DNA of 64,000 nt from Seohaeicola saemankumensis (GTDB lineage: Bacteria > Pseudomonadota > Alphaproteobacteria > Rhodobacterales > Rhodobacteraceae): positions 1 to 64,000 of the forward strand of contig NZ_JAIUZI010000015.1 of assembly GCF_020171285.1 (NCBI RefSeq), written 5' to 3'. A program made the translations under genes and the position numbers. Positions 7,931-16,391 of this stretch are shown one piece after another (position 1 is the first letter of the stretch; the number at the start of each line of letters is the position of its first letter). The notes below the pieces were generated by a model, which searched no databases, was not told the origin of the DNA, and saw nothing but the letters and a program-made list of their open reading frames with translations.

Positions 7931-9115
7931 TTAGCGGGTCAGTTCCTTCATGCCCTTTTCAAGCCCAGCCAGGGTCATCGGGACCATCTGGCCTTCAAAA
8001 ATCTCGGAGATCATCTGGATTGAATGGGTATAGTTCCAGTATTTCTCGGGTACCGGATTGATCCAGAGGTTGGACTTCCACTGCTCTCGGGTCCGCTGCA
8101 GCCAGACTTGACCCGCTTCGGCATTCCAGTGTTCGTTGGCGCCGCCCGGATAGGCGATTTCATATGGCGACATCGATGCATCGCCGACAAAGATGCATTT
8201 GTAGTCGGGTCCGTAGGTGCGGATGACTTCCTCGGTCGGGGTTTGCTGGTCCCAGCGGCGGCGATTGTCGCGCCAGACGCCTTCGTAGAGGCAATTGTGA
8301 AAGTAATAGTACTCCATATGTTTGAATTCGGAGCGGGCGGCCGAGAAGAGTTCCTCCACCACTTTCACATGCGGGTCCATAGAGCCGCCGACATCGAGGA
8401 ATAGCAGCACTTTGACCGCGTTGTGCCGTTCGGGGCGGGTTTTCACGTCGAGATAGCCGTGTTCGGCTGTGGCGCGGATGGTGCCGTCGAGGTCAAGTTC
8501 CTCGACCGCGCCCTCGCGGGCCCAGCGGCGCAGACGCTTCAGCGCCACCTTGATGTTTCGGGTTCCCAGTTCGACGGTGTCGTCGAGGTTCTTGAATTCT
8601 CGTTTGTCCCAGACTTTGATCGCACGCTGGTGGCGGCTTTTCTCCTGACCTATGCGGACCCCTTCGGGGTTGTAGCCTTCGGCGCCAAAGGGCGAGGTGC
8701 CAGCGGTGCCAATCCATTTGTTCCCGCCTTGATGGCGGCCTTCCTGCTCTTTGAGCCGTTCGCGAAGGGTTTCCATGAGTTTCTCGAAACCGCCAAGCGC
8801 CTCGATCTCGGCTTTTTCCTCTTCGGAGAGGTGTTTTTCCGCCATCTTGCGCAGCCAGTCGGCGGGTATGTCCACAGCTTCCATCACCTGATCAAAACTG
8901 ATCTGTTCCAGCCCCTTGAAGGTGGCGGCGAAAGCGCGGTCGAATTTGTCGATGTTGCGTTCATCTTTTACCATCGCGGCGCGGGCGAGATAGTAAAAGG
9001 CTTCGACATCGTAGGTCGCGAGACCTGCTTTCATAGCCTCGAGGAAAGTGAGGTATTCGCGCAAGGAGACCGGGATGGAGGCTTTGCGGAGGTTCTCAAA
9101 AAAAGGCAGGAACAT
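7931..9115 (-). CDS. VWA domain protein, CoxE-like
   Basis: A 394-residue cytoplasmic protein of the CoxE/YehP-like von Willebrand A group. The N-terminal half is helical, opening with FFENLRKASIPVSLREYL, which is typical of the family. The VWA domain starts near residue 233 with the MIDAS motif DVGGS (Asp241, Gly243, Ser245), completed by a later GDASMSP segment. CoxE-type proteins usually work with a MoxR-class AAA+ ATPase in metal-centre assembly or chaperoning; no such ATPase is in this window, so the partner must lie elsewhere. It starts 4 bases after the small membrane gene at 9120-9287. Confidence 0.87.
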   Translation of the reverse strand: MFLPFFENLRKASIPVSLREYLTFLEAMKAGLATYDVEAFYYLARAAMVKDERNIDKFDRAFAATFKGLEQISFDQVMEAVDIPADWLRKMAEKHLSEEEKAEIEALGGFEKLMETLRERLKEQEGRHQGGNKWIGTAGTSPFGAEGYNPEGVRIGQEKSRHQRAIKVWDKREFKNLDDTVELGTRNIKVALKRLRRWAREGAVEELDLDGTIRATAEHGYLDVKTRPERHNAVKVLLFLDVGGSMDPHVKVVEELFSAARSEFKHMEYYYFHNCLYEGVWRDNRRRWDQQTPTEEVIRTYGPDYKCIFVGDASMSPYEIAYPGGANEHWNAEAGQVWLQRTREQWKSNLWINPVPEKYWNYTHSIQMISEIFEGQMVPMTLAGLEKGMKELTR

Positions 9116-9119
9116 GGGA

Positions 9120-9287
9120 CTAGACCGAAGCGCGATGGATCAGAAGGGTTGCCAGCAGGCCCAGCAGCGAAAACGCAATTGCGTAGACGGCGGCGTATTG
9201 GGCAATATCAGCGGGCTTGCCGTTCCGTTTTCTGGCAGTCATCCCGCCTACTATGGCACCCAGTAGCGCCGCGCCGATCACGATCAT
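9120..9287 (-). CDS. 55-residue two-helix membrane protein of unknown function
   Basis: A short gene in the gap between the lipoprotein and VWA genes. It runs from ATG at 9287 to TAG at 9120-9122. The product has an N-terminal hydrophobic segment (residues 2-16), a short basic polar turn (TARKRNGKPAD) and a second hydrophobic helix at about 29-50. It fits a small inner-membrane protein with both ends on the same side. Its ATG lies 10 bases after the lipoprotein stop and its stop 4 bases before the VWA start, which supports translation in the same operon. No family was recognised. Confidence 0.62.
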   Translation of the reverse strand: MIVIGAALLGAIVGGMTARKRNGKPADIAQYAAVYAIAFSLLGLLATLLIHRASV

Positions 9288-9296
9288 TTCAGTTGC

Positions 9297-10664
9297 TTAC
9301 CCGCCTCTTTTGCGGGGGTTGAGCGCCGAGATTTCCTGCATCTTGGCGCGAACCGCCCAGTCCGAGCCAAACCCGTAGCGCGCCCAGCCAAGACTGTCCA
9401 GCCTGACGGCCTGGGCTTGGGCGGGTTGACCCGTCAGGTCCAACGCCTCTGCCTGCAGCATCATGAGCGTAGCCAGAAGAGCGGCGTTTTCGGAACGGGC
9501 AGCAACGTTCAACATTGGACGGATCTGCTGCAGCGCGGCGTTGCCATCGCCCAGCGCAACAGCATAGGCGGCCGTCTGGGTTACGATATACGCACGGTGC
9601 AATTCGGTGGCAGGCGAGTTCGAAAGGTAGTGAAGTGCTGTGGCGTAATAACGTTGAGCCAGGTCGGGGTCGTAGACCTGTGTCATGCGGCCCAGCATGT
9701 AGTTGCTAAAGGCGCGGCGGTGGTCTGTCCAACCCTGCGCCTCGGCGGTGCGGGCGGCGGCGTTTGCGGCGGCGCGACGGGCGGCGGGATCGGTGCCCGG
9801 GCCAAGCGCGGTCTGAACGGCGTCGGTCCAGGTGCGCGGTGTGGCGCTGACGGCACGGGCCGGAATAGCGCTGCCTTGCGGGTTGAGGCGTGCCAGAATG
9901 GCGGGCAAGCGATTGGCCACCTCGGCGCGGGACATACCGCTGCGCAGTTCCGGGGAGTACGTGGCCCGCAGGATCAGCATATCAAAGCCGGTCAGAACCG
10001 TGTGCACATTGTCGTCGTTGAATACGGAATCCGGCAGACGGTAGAGGTCGTTCAGCGGGCCGATGGCCTGTGCCAATTCCTCGTGGAGGCAGTCGCGCAG
10101 TTCTTGCGGGCTGGCATCGTTGGGCACGAATATACCGAGCCGGGTGCGGGTTTGCAGCAAGGACCAATTGGTCTTGGGCTTGCGGCGATCCCGGCGGAAT
10201 TCGGCGAGGCTGGAGACATTCGGCACCACGAAACACGCGGCCTGAGGCAGGGCGCGACGAATGTCAGCGCGGCTGACGGCCTGAATGGTCACATTGGCCT
10301 GACCCTGGTTGATCTGGCGGATGTCAATTCCGGCTTCACGCTGCATCCGGGTCAGCAGTTTGGTCAGGTCAGGGGCCAGGCTGGCGGGAGGTTTGCCGGT
10401 GACGCGCACGGTGATCGGGGTTTCGAAACGGGTGAAGGCGGGCAGGGCGCGGCCGCTTTCCAGTTCGAAATGCAGTGACAGGAAGTCAGCCGCGATATTG
10501 GCGTTCGAGCGTGTCGGAGCGGAAGCGCGGTGTGAGGCAAAGGCCTTCATCGGCGGCAAGGTGCTGTCTGCGACACGGGCCCGCGTCGGTGTGTCTTCGA
10601 TCGGCGCAGAGGCGCAGCCGGCGAGACCAAGGGCAAGGCAAAGAAATGCGGAACGAATAATCAT
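9297..10664 (-). CDS. DUF2927-type lipoprotein
   Basis: A 455-residue predicted lipoprotein. The signal peptide ends in the lipobox LAGC with Cys17 as acylation site, followed by a polar linker (ASAPIEDTPTRARV). Residues 55-255 match my recollection of the DUF2927 family: RSNANIAADFLSLHFELESG, then TRFETPITVRV, and later DCLHEELAQAIGPLNDL, a helix with HEE that resembles a metalloprotease motif but is unproven. The C-terminal third (about 290-440) is Ala-rich and helical, possibly TPR-like. The molecular role is unknown. It is the second gene of an operon headed by the acetyltransferase (4-base overlap). Confidence 0.8.
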   Translation of the reverse strand: MIIRSAFLCLALGLAGCASAPIEDTPTRARVADSTLPPMKAFASHRASAPTRSNANIAADFLSLHFELESGRALPAFTRFETPITVRVTGKPPASLAPDLTKLLTRMQREAGIDIRQINQGQANVTIQAVSRADIRRALPQAACFVVPNVSSLAEFRRDRRKPKTNWSLLQTRTRLGIFVPNDASPQELRDCLHEELAQAIGPLNDLYRLPDSVFNDDNVHTVLTGFDMLILRATYSPELRSGMSRAEVANRLPAILARLNPQGSAIPARAVSATPRTWTDAVQTALGPGTDPAARRAAANAAARTAEAQGWTDHRRAFSNYMLGRMTQVYDPDLAQRYYATALHYLSNSPATELHRAYIVTQTAAYAVALGDGNAALQQIRPMLNVAARSENAALLATLMMLQAEALDLTGQPAQAQAVRLDSLGWARYGFGSDWAVRAKMQEISALNPRKRGG

Positions 10665-11116
10665 GGGCGCTGGTACCGAATAAAGGGGGTATGTACCCCG
10701 ATACGATCATAAAGTTGGCGAGCAGTGGTATTGAAGTCCTGTGTGAGCCAATAGACAGACGGGCTGCCTTGCGCATCGGCGGCGGCATAAACCGCCTCGA
10801 TCAGAGCGCGGCCGATACCGGTGCCACGAACCTCGGGGTGGGCATAGAGATCCTGCAGGTAGCAGGTGTTCTCAATCTTCCAGGCGTGACGGTGAAACAG
10901 GTAATGCACCAAGCCCACCAAGCGGCCGTCCTGTTCGGCAACCAGCGCATTGAAGTCCTGAGGGTCGTCGCCCAAGAGGCGCGCGAAGGTCGAGGCGAAG
11001 ACGGTTTCGGGCAAGGCGGTCTTGTAGAACGCCAGATATGCGGTCCACAACTCGGTCCATTCCGGACGATCCTGAGCGCGCAGGGCGCGAATTTTCAAAG
11101 CTTTGGCAGCAGACAT
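10661..11116 (-). CDS. GNAT-family N-acetyltransferase
   Basis: A 151-residue single-domain acyltransferase that should move the acetyl group of acetyl-CoA to an unidentified amine. The acetyl-CoA loop is VRGTGIGRALIE, preceded by the strand YLQDLYAHPE; the C-terminal YDRIGVHTPFIRYQRP is typical of a GNAT group in which the last strand sits over the acceptor site. The ATG at 11116 begins at the first conserved strand (KIRALRAQDRPEW); the longer frame reads through the promoter region. It overlaps the lipoprotein start by 4 bases (ATGA). Confidence 0.85.
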   Translation of the reverse strand: MSAAKALKIRALRAQDRPEWTELWTAYLAFYKTALPETVFASTFARLLGDDPQDFNALVAEQDGRLVGLVHYLFHRHAWKIENTCYLQDLYAHPEVRGTGIGRALIEAVYAAADAQGSPSVYWLTQDFNTTARQLYDRIGVHTPFIRYQRP

Positions 11117-11323
11117 GAGACCCACGGTGGCAGACAGGGGTGATTTGCTCAAGTTTTTCCTTCTATGAGGCGGGAATGTGATCAAAATCTGGCGAAAATG
11201 TGGCGGCGCGGGCCGAATTTCCATAAAAAACAGGGGAAACCATAGTTAACAAGGGTTATGCGCTGCCTTAAATCCTGCACTTTTTTGGCGTGTGGTTGCC
11301 GCAGATGTTTTTCAATTAGCAGA

Positions 11324-11350
11324 GGCAGAGCGGGTAATCCCGGCTCTGCC
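11324..11350 (-). terminator. hairpin after the flotillin gene
   Basis: GGCAGAG (11324-11330) pairs with CTCTGCC (11344-11350), and the inner CGGG and CCCG pair with one bulged base. On the minus strand it follows the flotillin stop, with a weak AT-rich tail (AATTGAAAAAC). It is the likely end of the minus-strand unit above it. The rest of the 257-base gap should hold the acetyltransferase promoter. Confidence 0.6.
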
Positions 11351-11373
11351 CCTCAACTGTTTCTGGATCAGGA

Positions 11374-12930
11374 TCAGTCGTTTTTTGGCTTTGGGTCGAT
11401 GGCCGAAAGACTATCGTCCAGATTTACGCCAATGGCATCGCCGATCTTTTTCAATGCAGGTAACTGAACGGCCATACCGAGGATCGAGTCCAGGGCCTGG
11501 TTGACCGGGGTACCAGGGGTTGCGCCGTCGCGGTGCAATCCCGTGATTTGGTTGATGCTGATACCTTTGATTTTTTCAGCGGGACGGACCATTTCGGCGA
11601 TGATTTTTGGCATCGACTCAAGCCGGGCCTTTTCCAGTTCCATCGCGACAATGGCATCTGATCGCGCGTTTTCTGCCTCGATCCGAGCGCGGGTCGCCTC
11701 TGCGCGGGCCAGATCGACGGTCTTTTGCGCCTCGGCATCTTCCCTGAGGGCCGCAGCTTTGTCCGCGGCTGTGGCTTTGTCGCTGGCCGCCGCGATCTGC
11801 GCGCGCCGGGCCGCGGCCTCTGCCTGTTCCTGAGCGGCAAGCAGTGCCAGTGCCTTGCGCCTTTCGGCACCTGCCATCTGGCGTGCGGTTTCCACGGCTT
11901 CGGCCGCACGCACGGCCTCGGCTCGGGCGGTGTCGGCCTCTGCCCGGGCGCGGCTTTCCTCCTGGCTCTTGCTCGCGATCTGAATCTGGCGATCCTGTTC
12001 AGCCATCTGAAGCGCGCGGGCCTGCATGATTTCGGCCTCGCGGATCGCCTGTTCGCGGGCGATGTCGGCGGCTTGAATGTCTTGTTCCATGCGGATCCGG
12101 GCGGCGGCTGCGCTACGCTCGCTGTCGGCCTTGCGGGCGGCGACCTCAGCGAGCTGTGCGGCCATCAGGGTCTCGATTTCCTGGTTTTGGGCGATTTCGG
12201 CGCGGCGCTGCTCCAATTCGATCTCAAGCTTGCGCTTGTCGGCCTCCATCGCGGCGCGGCGCACCGAAACCTCGCTGTCGCTTTCAATCTCGGCGCGCTC
12301 TTTCTTGGATTTGGCGATGACCTCGGCCAGTTTGCGCATGCCGACAGCGTTGAATGCGTTGTTTTCGTCCAGCGCCGAAAACGGCGTCTGGTCCAGTGCG
12401 GTGAGCGAAACGCTGTCCAGTTGCAGCCCGTACCGGTTCAGCGGTGCCTCAAGCGCGGCACGGACGTCTGCGACGAAGGTGGAACGGTTTTCGTGTAGTT
12501 CGTCCATCGTCATACGGGCAGCGACGGCACGCAGCGCGTCAATCAGCATGCCGCCGATCAGTGCCTTGAGTTGGTCGGGCTGAAACACCTTGCGACCCAG
12601 CGTCTGGGCGGCGCGGGTAATGGCATCGGCGTCGGGCGAAACCGAGGCATAGAATTCCGCACCCACGTCGACGCGCAGCCGATCCTTTGTGATTAATGCA
12701 CTGTCGCCGCTGCGGGCCACGTCAAGACGCAGGGTCTGCATGTTAACCCGTGTGATTTCGTGGAAATAGGGGATCGCCAGAGTACCGCCGTCGATCACGA
12801 CGCGCCGCCCTCCTGCGCCGGTTTTCACCAGCGCAACTTCGTTGGTGGCGCGTTCATAAAACCATGCGGCCAGCGCCACCAGCACCGCGGCGGCAACCAG
12901 CAAAAGAATGATCCAGGCCAGGGCCGTCAT
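11374..12930 (-). CDS. flotillin / YqiK-like SPFH protein
   Basis: A 518-residue membrane scaffold protein. Residues 4-24 form one N-terminal membrane anchor. The SPFH/Band-7 domain follows to about residue 195 (YFHEITRVNMQTLRLDV; then SLTALDQTPFSALDENNAFNA). Residues 200-450 are an uninterrupted Ala/Glu/Arg/Lys coiled coil, and the last 60 residues carry EMVRPAEKIKGISINQITG, the C-terminal oligomerisation part of flotillins. Such proteins organise membrane microdomains. It follows the SDR gene by 20 bases with GAGGGAGG as ribosome-binding site, so it may be the last gene of the transport/aldehyde-oxidation unit, although a separate role is also possible. Confidence 0.9.
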   Translation of the reverse strand: MTALAWIILLLVAAAVLVALAAWFYERATNEVALVKTGAGGRRVVIDGGTLAIPYFHEITRVNMQTLRLDVARSGDSALITKDRLRVDVGAEFYASVSPDADAITRAAQTLGRKVFQPDQLKALIGGMLIDALRAVAARMTMDELHENRSTFVADVRAALEAPLNRYGLQLDSVSLTALDQTPFSALDENNAFNAVGMRKLAEVIAKSKKERAEIESDSEVSVRRAAMEADKRKLEIELEQRRAEIAQNQEIETLMAAQLAEVAARKADSERSAAAARIRMEQDIQAADIAREQAIREAEIMQARALQMAEQDRQIQIASKSQEESRARAEADTARAEAVRAAEAVETARQMAGAERRKALALLAAQEQAEAAARRAQIAAASDKATAADKAAALREDAEAQKTVDLARAEATRARIEAENARSDAIVAMELEKARLESMPKIIAEMVRPAEKIKGISINQITGLHRDGATPGTPVNQALDSILGMAVQLPALKKIGDAIGVNLDDSLSAIDPKPKND

Positions 12931-12950
12931 GTCAGCCTCCCTCTGTTATC

Positions 12951-13754
12951 TCAAAGCCCGTGCATTTCGCACAGGATGTTCGACGACATGCCCCCGTCGA
13001 CGGGGATATTGGTGCCACGGATCCACGCGGTCATGTCCGAGAGCAAAAAGGCGACCACTGGCGCGATGTCAGCGGGTGTGCCGGGGCGGTCCATCACGCG
13101 GGCGTCCTCTTCGGCGCGCGCGCCCAGCGTTTCGAGAAAATCACCGAGGATCGGCGTGTCCACGGGGCCAGGGCTGACCGTGTTCATCCGGATTCCCCGG
13201 TCGCGCCAGGTCCAGCGGTTCTGCAGCGTCCAGGCGATTAGCGCTTCCTTGGAGAAGAAATAGCTGCGGCCCCTTTCGTTGGTGATGTCGTGGTCGCGGG
13301 CGAAGGTGGCGACATCGTCCATGTCGACAGCTTCACAAGCGCGGATCGCGGCAACCGCTTCGGGCCAGCCAAACCCCGCCAGCGAAGCGAGGTTGACGAT
13401 GGATGCCCCGTTGTTGAGGTGCGGGATCATGCCTATGGTAAATCGTTTGAGGCCAAAGAGGTTCACCGCGAGCACCTTTTCGGCGGGTGCCGTGGGCGGC
13501 AGGCCGGCAATGTTGGCGATGCCATCGATGCCTGAGGGCAACACGTCGATCAGAGCGTCGATGGTACGCGGATCCGAAAGATCGGCACGATAGAACTCTT
13601 CGACATGCTCAAATGCCTTGGTGACATCGACACCCAGCACCGTAGCACCCATTTTTGTGCAAAGCCGTGCGGTTTCACGACCAATGCCCGATGAGGAGCC
13701 GGTGACGACGATGGTTTTGCCGGACAGAAGCGGCGCTGTTTCCCAATTGCCCAT
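12951..13754 (-). CDS. short-chain dehydrogenase, coniferyl-alcohol dehydrogenase-like
   Basis: A 267-residue NAD(P)-dependent oxidoreductase. The dinucleotide motif TGSSSGIG is at 18-25, NIAG at 81-84, the catalytic Ser in NLASLAG at 121-127 and Tyr165-x3-Lys169 in SYFFSKE. A long insertion between the Ser and Tyr (FARDHDITNERGRS) is typical of the 3-alpha-hydroxysteroid dehydrogenase/CalA subgroup, which oxidises coniferyl alcohol or related alcohols. The start overlaps the stop of the aldehyde dehydrogenase gene by one base, so alcohol and aldehyde oxidation would be coupled. The substrate assignment is inference from subgroup and context. Confidence 0.85.
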   Translation of the reverse strand: MGNWETAPLLSGKTIVVTGSSSGIGRETARLCTKMGATVLGVDVTKAFEHVEEFYRADLSDPRTIDALIDVLPSGIDGIANIAGLPPTAPAEKVLAVNLFGLKRFTIGMIPHLNNGASIVNLASLAGFGWPEAVAAIRACEAVDMDDVATFARDHDITNERGRSYFFSKEALIAWTLQNRWTWRDRGIRMNTVSPGPVDTPILGDFLETLGARAEEDARVMDRPGTPADIAPVVAFLLSDMTAWIRGTNIPVDGGMSSNILCEMHGL

Positions 13755-15226
13755 CAGAACACCGGCGGATAGGGGCGGTGGCCACGGTCAAAGGTGATCC
13801 AGCGCGTTTCGGTAAAGGTTTCCATGGACCACTTGCCACCGTGACGACCCAGCCCGCTTGCTTTGGAGCCGCCAAAGGGCACATGCGGTTCGTCGTTTAT
13901 GGAGGAGCAGTTGACATGGCACATGCCGGTTTCCAGCTGTTGCGAAATCCGCATGGCGCGTTGCTCATCGCTTGTGATGATGCCCGCGCTTAGCCCGTAT
14001 TCGGTGTCGTTGTTCAACGCCACCGCCTCGGCATCGGTTCTAAATGGAACAACTACTGCGACCGGGCCAAAGGTTTCGTCGCGCCAGACGTCCATGTCGG
14101 GGGTCACGTTTGTCAGGATCGTTGGCTCGACAAAGCGGCCCTGCACATTTCCTCCCAATACCGCCTTGGCTCCCTTGGCCAGTGCGTCTTCGATCTGGTG
14201 CTTCACCCGGGCGACCTGGCGGTCGTTGATCAGCGGGCCGATGACATTGCCCTTGTCGGCGACGTTGCCTGTTTTCAGTTTTCCGGCGCGGGCCGTGAAC
14301 TGGCGCAGGAATTCGGGATAAATGCTTTCTTGGACCAGCACTTTTTCCACGCTCATGCAGATCTGACCCTGATGCATAAAGCTTCCGAAGCTGGCGGCAC
14401 TCGTGGCACGCTCCATGTCGGCATCATCGAGCACGATCAAACTGTCCTTGCCGCCCAGCTCGACACAGCATTTCTTCAGGTGCGCTCCGGCACGGGCGGC
14501 GATCTGTCGACCCACCGGGGTTGAGCCGGTAAAGGAGATGCCCTTGACCAGTGGATGTTCGACCAGTTCCTCGCCCATGTCGGATACCCGTTCGCGCGAG
14601 CAGGTGATGACGTTGAAAACACCCGCCGGCACGCCGGCCTCTTCCAGAACCTCGGCAAAGAACAGCCCGCCGGCATAGGGTGTGTCTTCGGAAGGTTTCA
14701 GCACGATGGTGTTGCCGGCGGCCATTGGAAAGGCAAAGCCGCGCGCGGTCAGGATGCCAGGCATGTTCCAGGGCGAGATGACGCCCACAACCCCCATCGG
14801 CACCCGCAGGGCGGTGGAGTATTTGCCGTGTTCCGACGGCAGCACCTCGCCAATGGTGTCGTAGCAATGGGCGGCAGCGGCGCGAAAGACTTCGGCGACA
14901 TAGCCTGCCTCGAACATGCCCTTACCGAACCATCCACCGCCTTCGGACTGGGCGGCGGCGACATAGTCGGGCGCACGTTTCTCCCAAATATCGGCGATTT
15001 TCAGCAGAGTGCGGGCACGTTCCTGGAACATGAGCCCGGACCAGTCCGGAAAAGCGGCCTGCGCAGCCTCGATGGCGGCGCGGGTGTCTTCGCGGCCGCC
15101 GTCGGGAATGCGTGCATAGATCGATCCATCCGACGGGTTGATGTCATCGAAGGTTGCCTGCGACGGGCGCCATTGGCCGGCGATGAACATACCTTTGATC
15201 TGTGGGGCGCTGATGCTGTCGAGCAT
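13754..15226 (-). CDS. aldehyde dehydrogenase, benzaldehyde/vanillin-dehydrogenase-like
   Basis: A 490-residue NAD(P)-dependent aldehyde dehydrogenase that oxidises an aldehyde to its acid. The catalytic residues are Glu256 (VELGGKDS) and Cys290 (GQICMS); the cofactor-binding segments SPWN at 151-154 and FTGSTPVG at 232-239 are intact. GQIC with the following MSVEKVLV is common in enzymes acting on aromatic aldehydes (vanillin, benzaldehyde, coniferaldehyde). It lies directly after the LivF-like ATPase gene and before the SDR gene, consistent with oxidation of an imported aromatic compound. Substrate not proven. Confidence 0.9.
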   Translation of the reverse strand: MLDSISAPQIKGMFIAGQWRPSQATFDDINPSDGSIYARIPDGGREDTRAAIEAAQAAFPDWSGLMFQERARTLLKIADIWEKRAPDYVAAAQSEGGGWFGKGMFEAGYVAEVFRAAAAHCYDTIGEVLPSEHGKYSTALRVPMGVVGVISPWNMPGILTARGFAFPMAAGNTIVLKPSEDTPYAGGLFFAEVLEEAGVPAGVFNVITCSRERVSDMGEELVEHPLVKGISFTGSTPVGRQIAARAGAHLKKCCVELGGKDSLIVLDDADMERATSAASFGSFMHQGQICMSVEKVLVQESIYPEFLRQFTARAGKLKTGNVADKGNVIGPLINDRQVARVKHQIEDALAKGAKAVLGGNVQGRFVEPTILTNVTPDMDVWRDETFGPVAVVVPFRTDAEAVALNNDTEYGLSAGIITSDEQRAMRISQQLETGMCHVNCSSINDEPHVPFGGSKASGLGRHGGKWSMETFTETRWITFDRGHRPYPPVF

Positions 15227-15239
15227 GGTGCTATCTCCT

Positions 15240-16391
15240 TCAGGAACGTTCGAAGTCGTCGCCGCCGGGGCGGCGGCGGTACACTTCGACGCGCGGGGCG
15301 CGGTAGACTTCGATGGTGACGGGCGGCTCCGGTTTGTCCGGGTTCACCGGATTGGCCGATGGCGTGGGGGCGGGCACATCCAAGCGCTCTGGTGTGCGGG
15401 TCCGGTTGCGGGCGTTGCGGGCAGCGGTTTCGATGTCGCGTAATACGGTTTCGATCCGGTCTGTGCTGACTTGCGGCGGTGATGCAGACCTAGGCGCCGG
15501 GACCGAGCGCTTGCTGGCGCCGGCGACCAGATCGGCCACCGATTGCCCCAGCAGCGTATCGGCCGAGACGGTCCGCGCCTTGCGCCGCGTAACAGTAAAC
15601 CCCTGCGGCAGGTCTGGCGGTGGCAGGTCAGGATGGGTAACGGTAATGTCGTCGTAAGTATGCGGCGCAGCAGCCCCGCCCGCGCCAAGATAGGCGGCCT
15701 GTACGGCTGGGTCGCTGCGCAAGGCGTTTGCGGTATCCTCGTGCACTATATGGGCGTTTTCCAGCAGGTAACCCCTGTCGGCGATGGCAAGCGACTGCTT
15801 GGCGTTCTGTTCGACCAGTAACACGCCGATACCGAGGTCGCGCACCTTGGCGAGGTTTTGGAACAATTCCTTGCACAACAATGGCGACAGCCCCAACGAG
15901 GGCTCATCGAGTGTCAGGAAGGCCGGGTTTGACATCATCGCGCGACCGATGGCGACCATCTGCTGTTCGCCGCCCGACATGGTGCGCACGATTTGCGGCC
16001 CGCGTTCGCGCAGCTTGGGGAAAAGGGTATAGACCCTGTCGAGATTGGCAGCTTCCTCGGACCGGGCACGGTCAGAGTAAGCCCCCAGAACAAGGTTTTC
16101 ACGCACCGATAGGTCGCCGAAGACGCCGCGCCCTTCGGGCACGAGCGCGATGCCCTCGTCTACGATGCGGTTGGGGCGCATCCCAGAAAGGTCGATCCCG
16201 TCCAGATGGACGGTTCCCGTGACCAAGCCCTCGCAAATGCCGCTGATCGCCTTGAGCAGGGTCGATTTGCCGGCGCCATTGGCACCAAGGATAACAACGA
16301 TTTCACCGGGGCTCACACGAATAGCGGCTTGTTCCAATGCGCGGTGCTGGCCATAGCGGACGGTCAGGTCTGAGACTTCAAGCATCGTCAT
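15240..16391 (-). CDS. livF: branched-chain-type ABC transporter ATPase LivF with a long C-terminal extension
   Basis: One of two ATPases of the LivHMGF importer. Residues 1-238 are a complete LivF domain: Walker A GANGAGKST at 36-44, VPEGRGVF at 84-91, signature MSGGEQQ at 138-144 and LDEPSLGL at 161-168. Ordinary LivF proteins end near residue 235-240. Here a further 145 residues follow, rich in Pro, Arg, Thr and Ala, with a near-duplication at the end (VEVYRAPRVEVYRRR). The extension is in frame with no stop and has no recognised domain. The gene overlaps livG by 14 bases. Confidence 0.9.
   Translation of the reverse strand: MTMLEVSDLTVRYGQHRALEQAAIRVSPGEIVVILGANGAGKSTLLKAISGICEGLVTGTVHLDGIDLSGMRPNRIVDEGIALVPEGRGVFGDLSVRENLVLGAYSDRARSEEAANLDRVYTLFPKLRERGPQIVRTMSGGEQQMVAIGRAMMSNPAFLTLDEPSLGLSPLLCKELFQNLAKVRDLGIGVLLVEQNAKQSLAIADRGYLLENAHIVHEDTANALRSDPAVQAAYLGAGGAAAPHTYDDITVTHPDLPPPDLPQGFTVTRRKARTVSADTLLGQSVADLVAGASKRSVPAPRSASPPQVSTDRIETVLRDIETAARNARNRTRTPERLDVPAPTPSANPVNPDKPEPPVTIEVYRAPRVEVYRRRPGGDDFERS

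Noticed and set aside
8423..9322. 299-codon plus-strand ORF opposite the VWA and small membrane genes
   Set aside because: Antisense shadow; it crosses two genes and has no protein-family features.
9417..10478. 353-codon plus-strand ORF opposite the lipoprotein gene
   Set aside because: Antisense frame of a high-G+C gene. The minus-strand product has signal peptide, lipobox and domain similarity.
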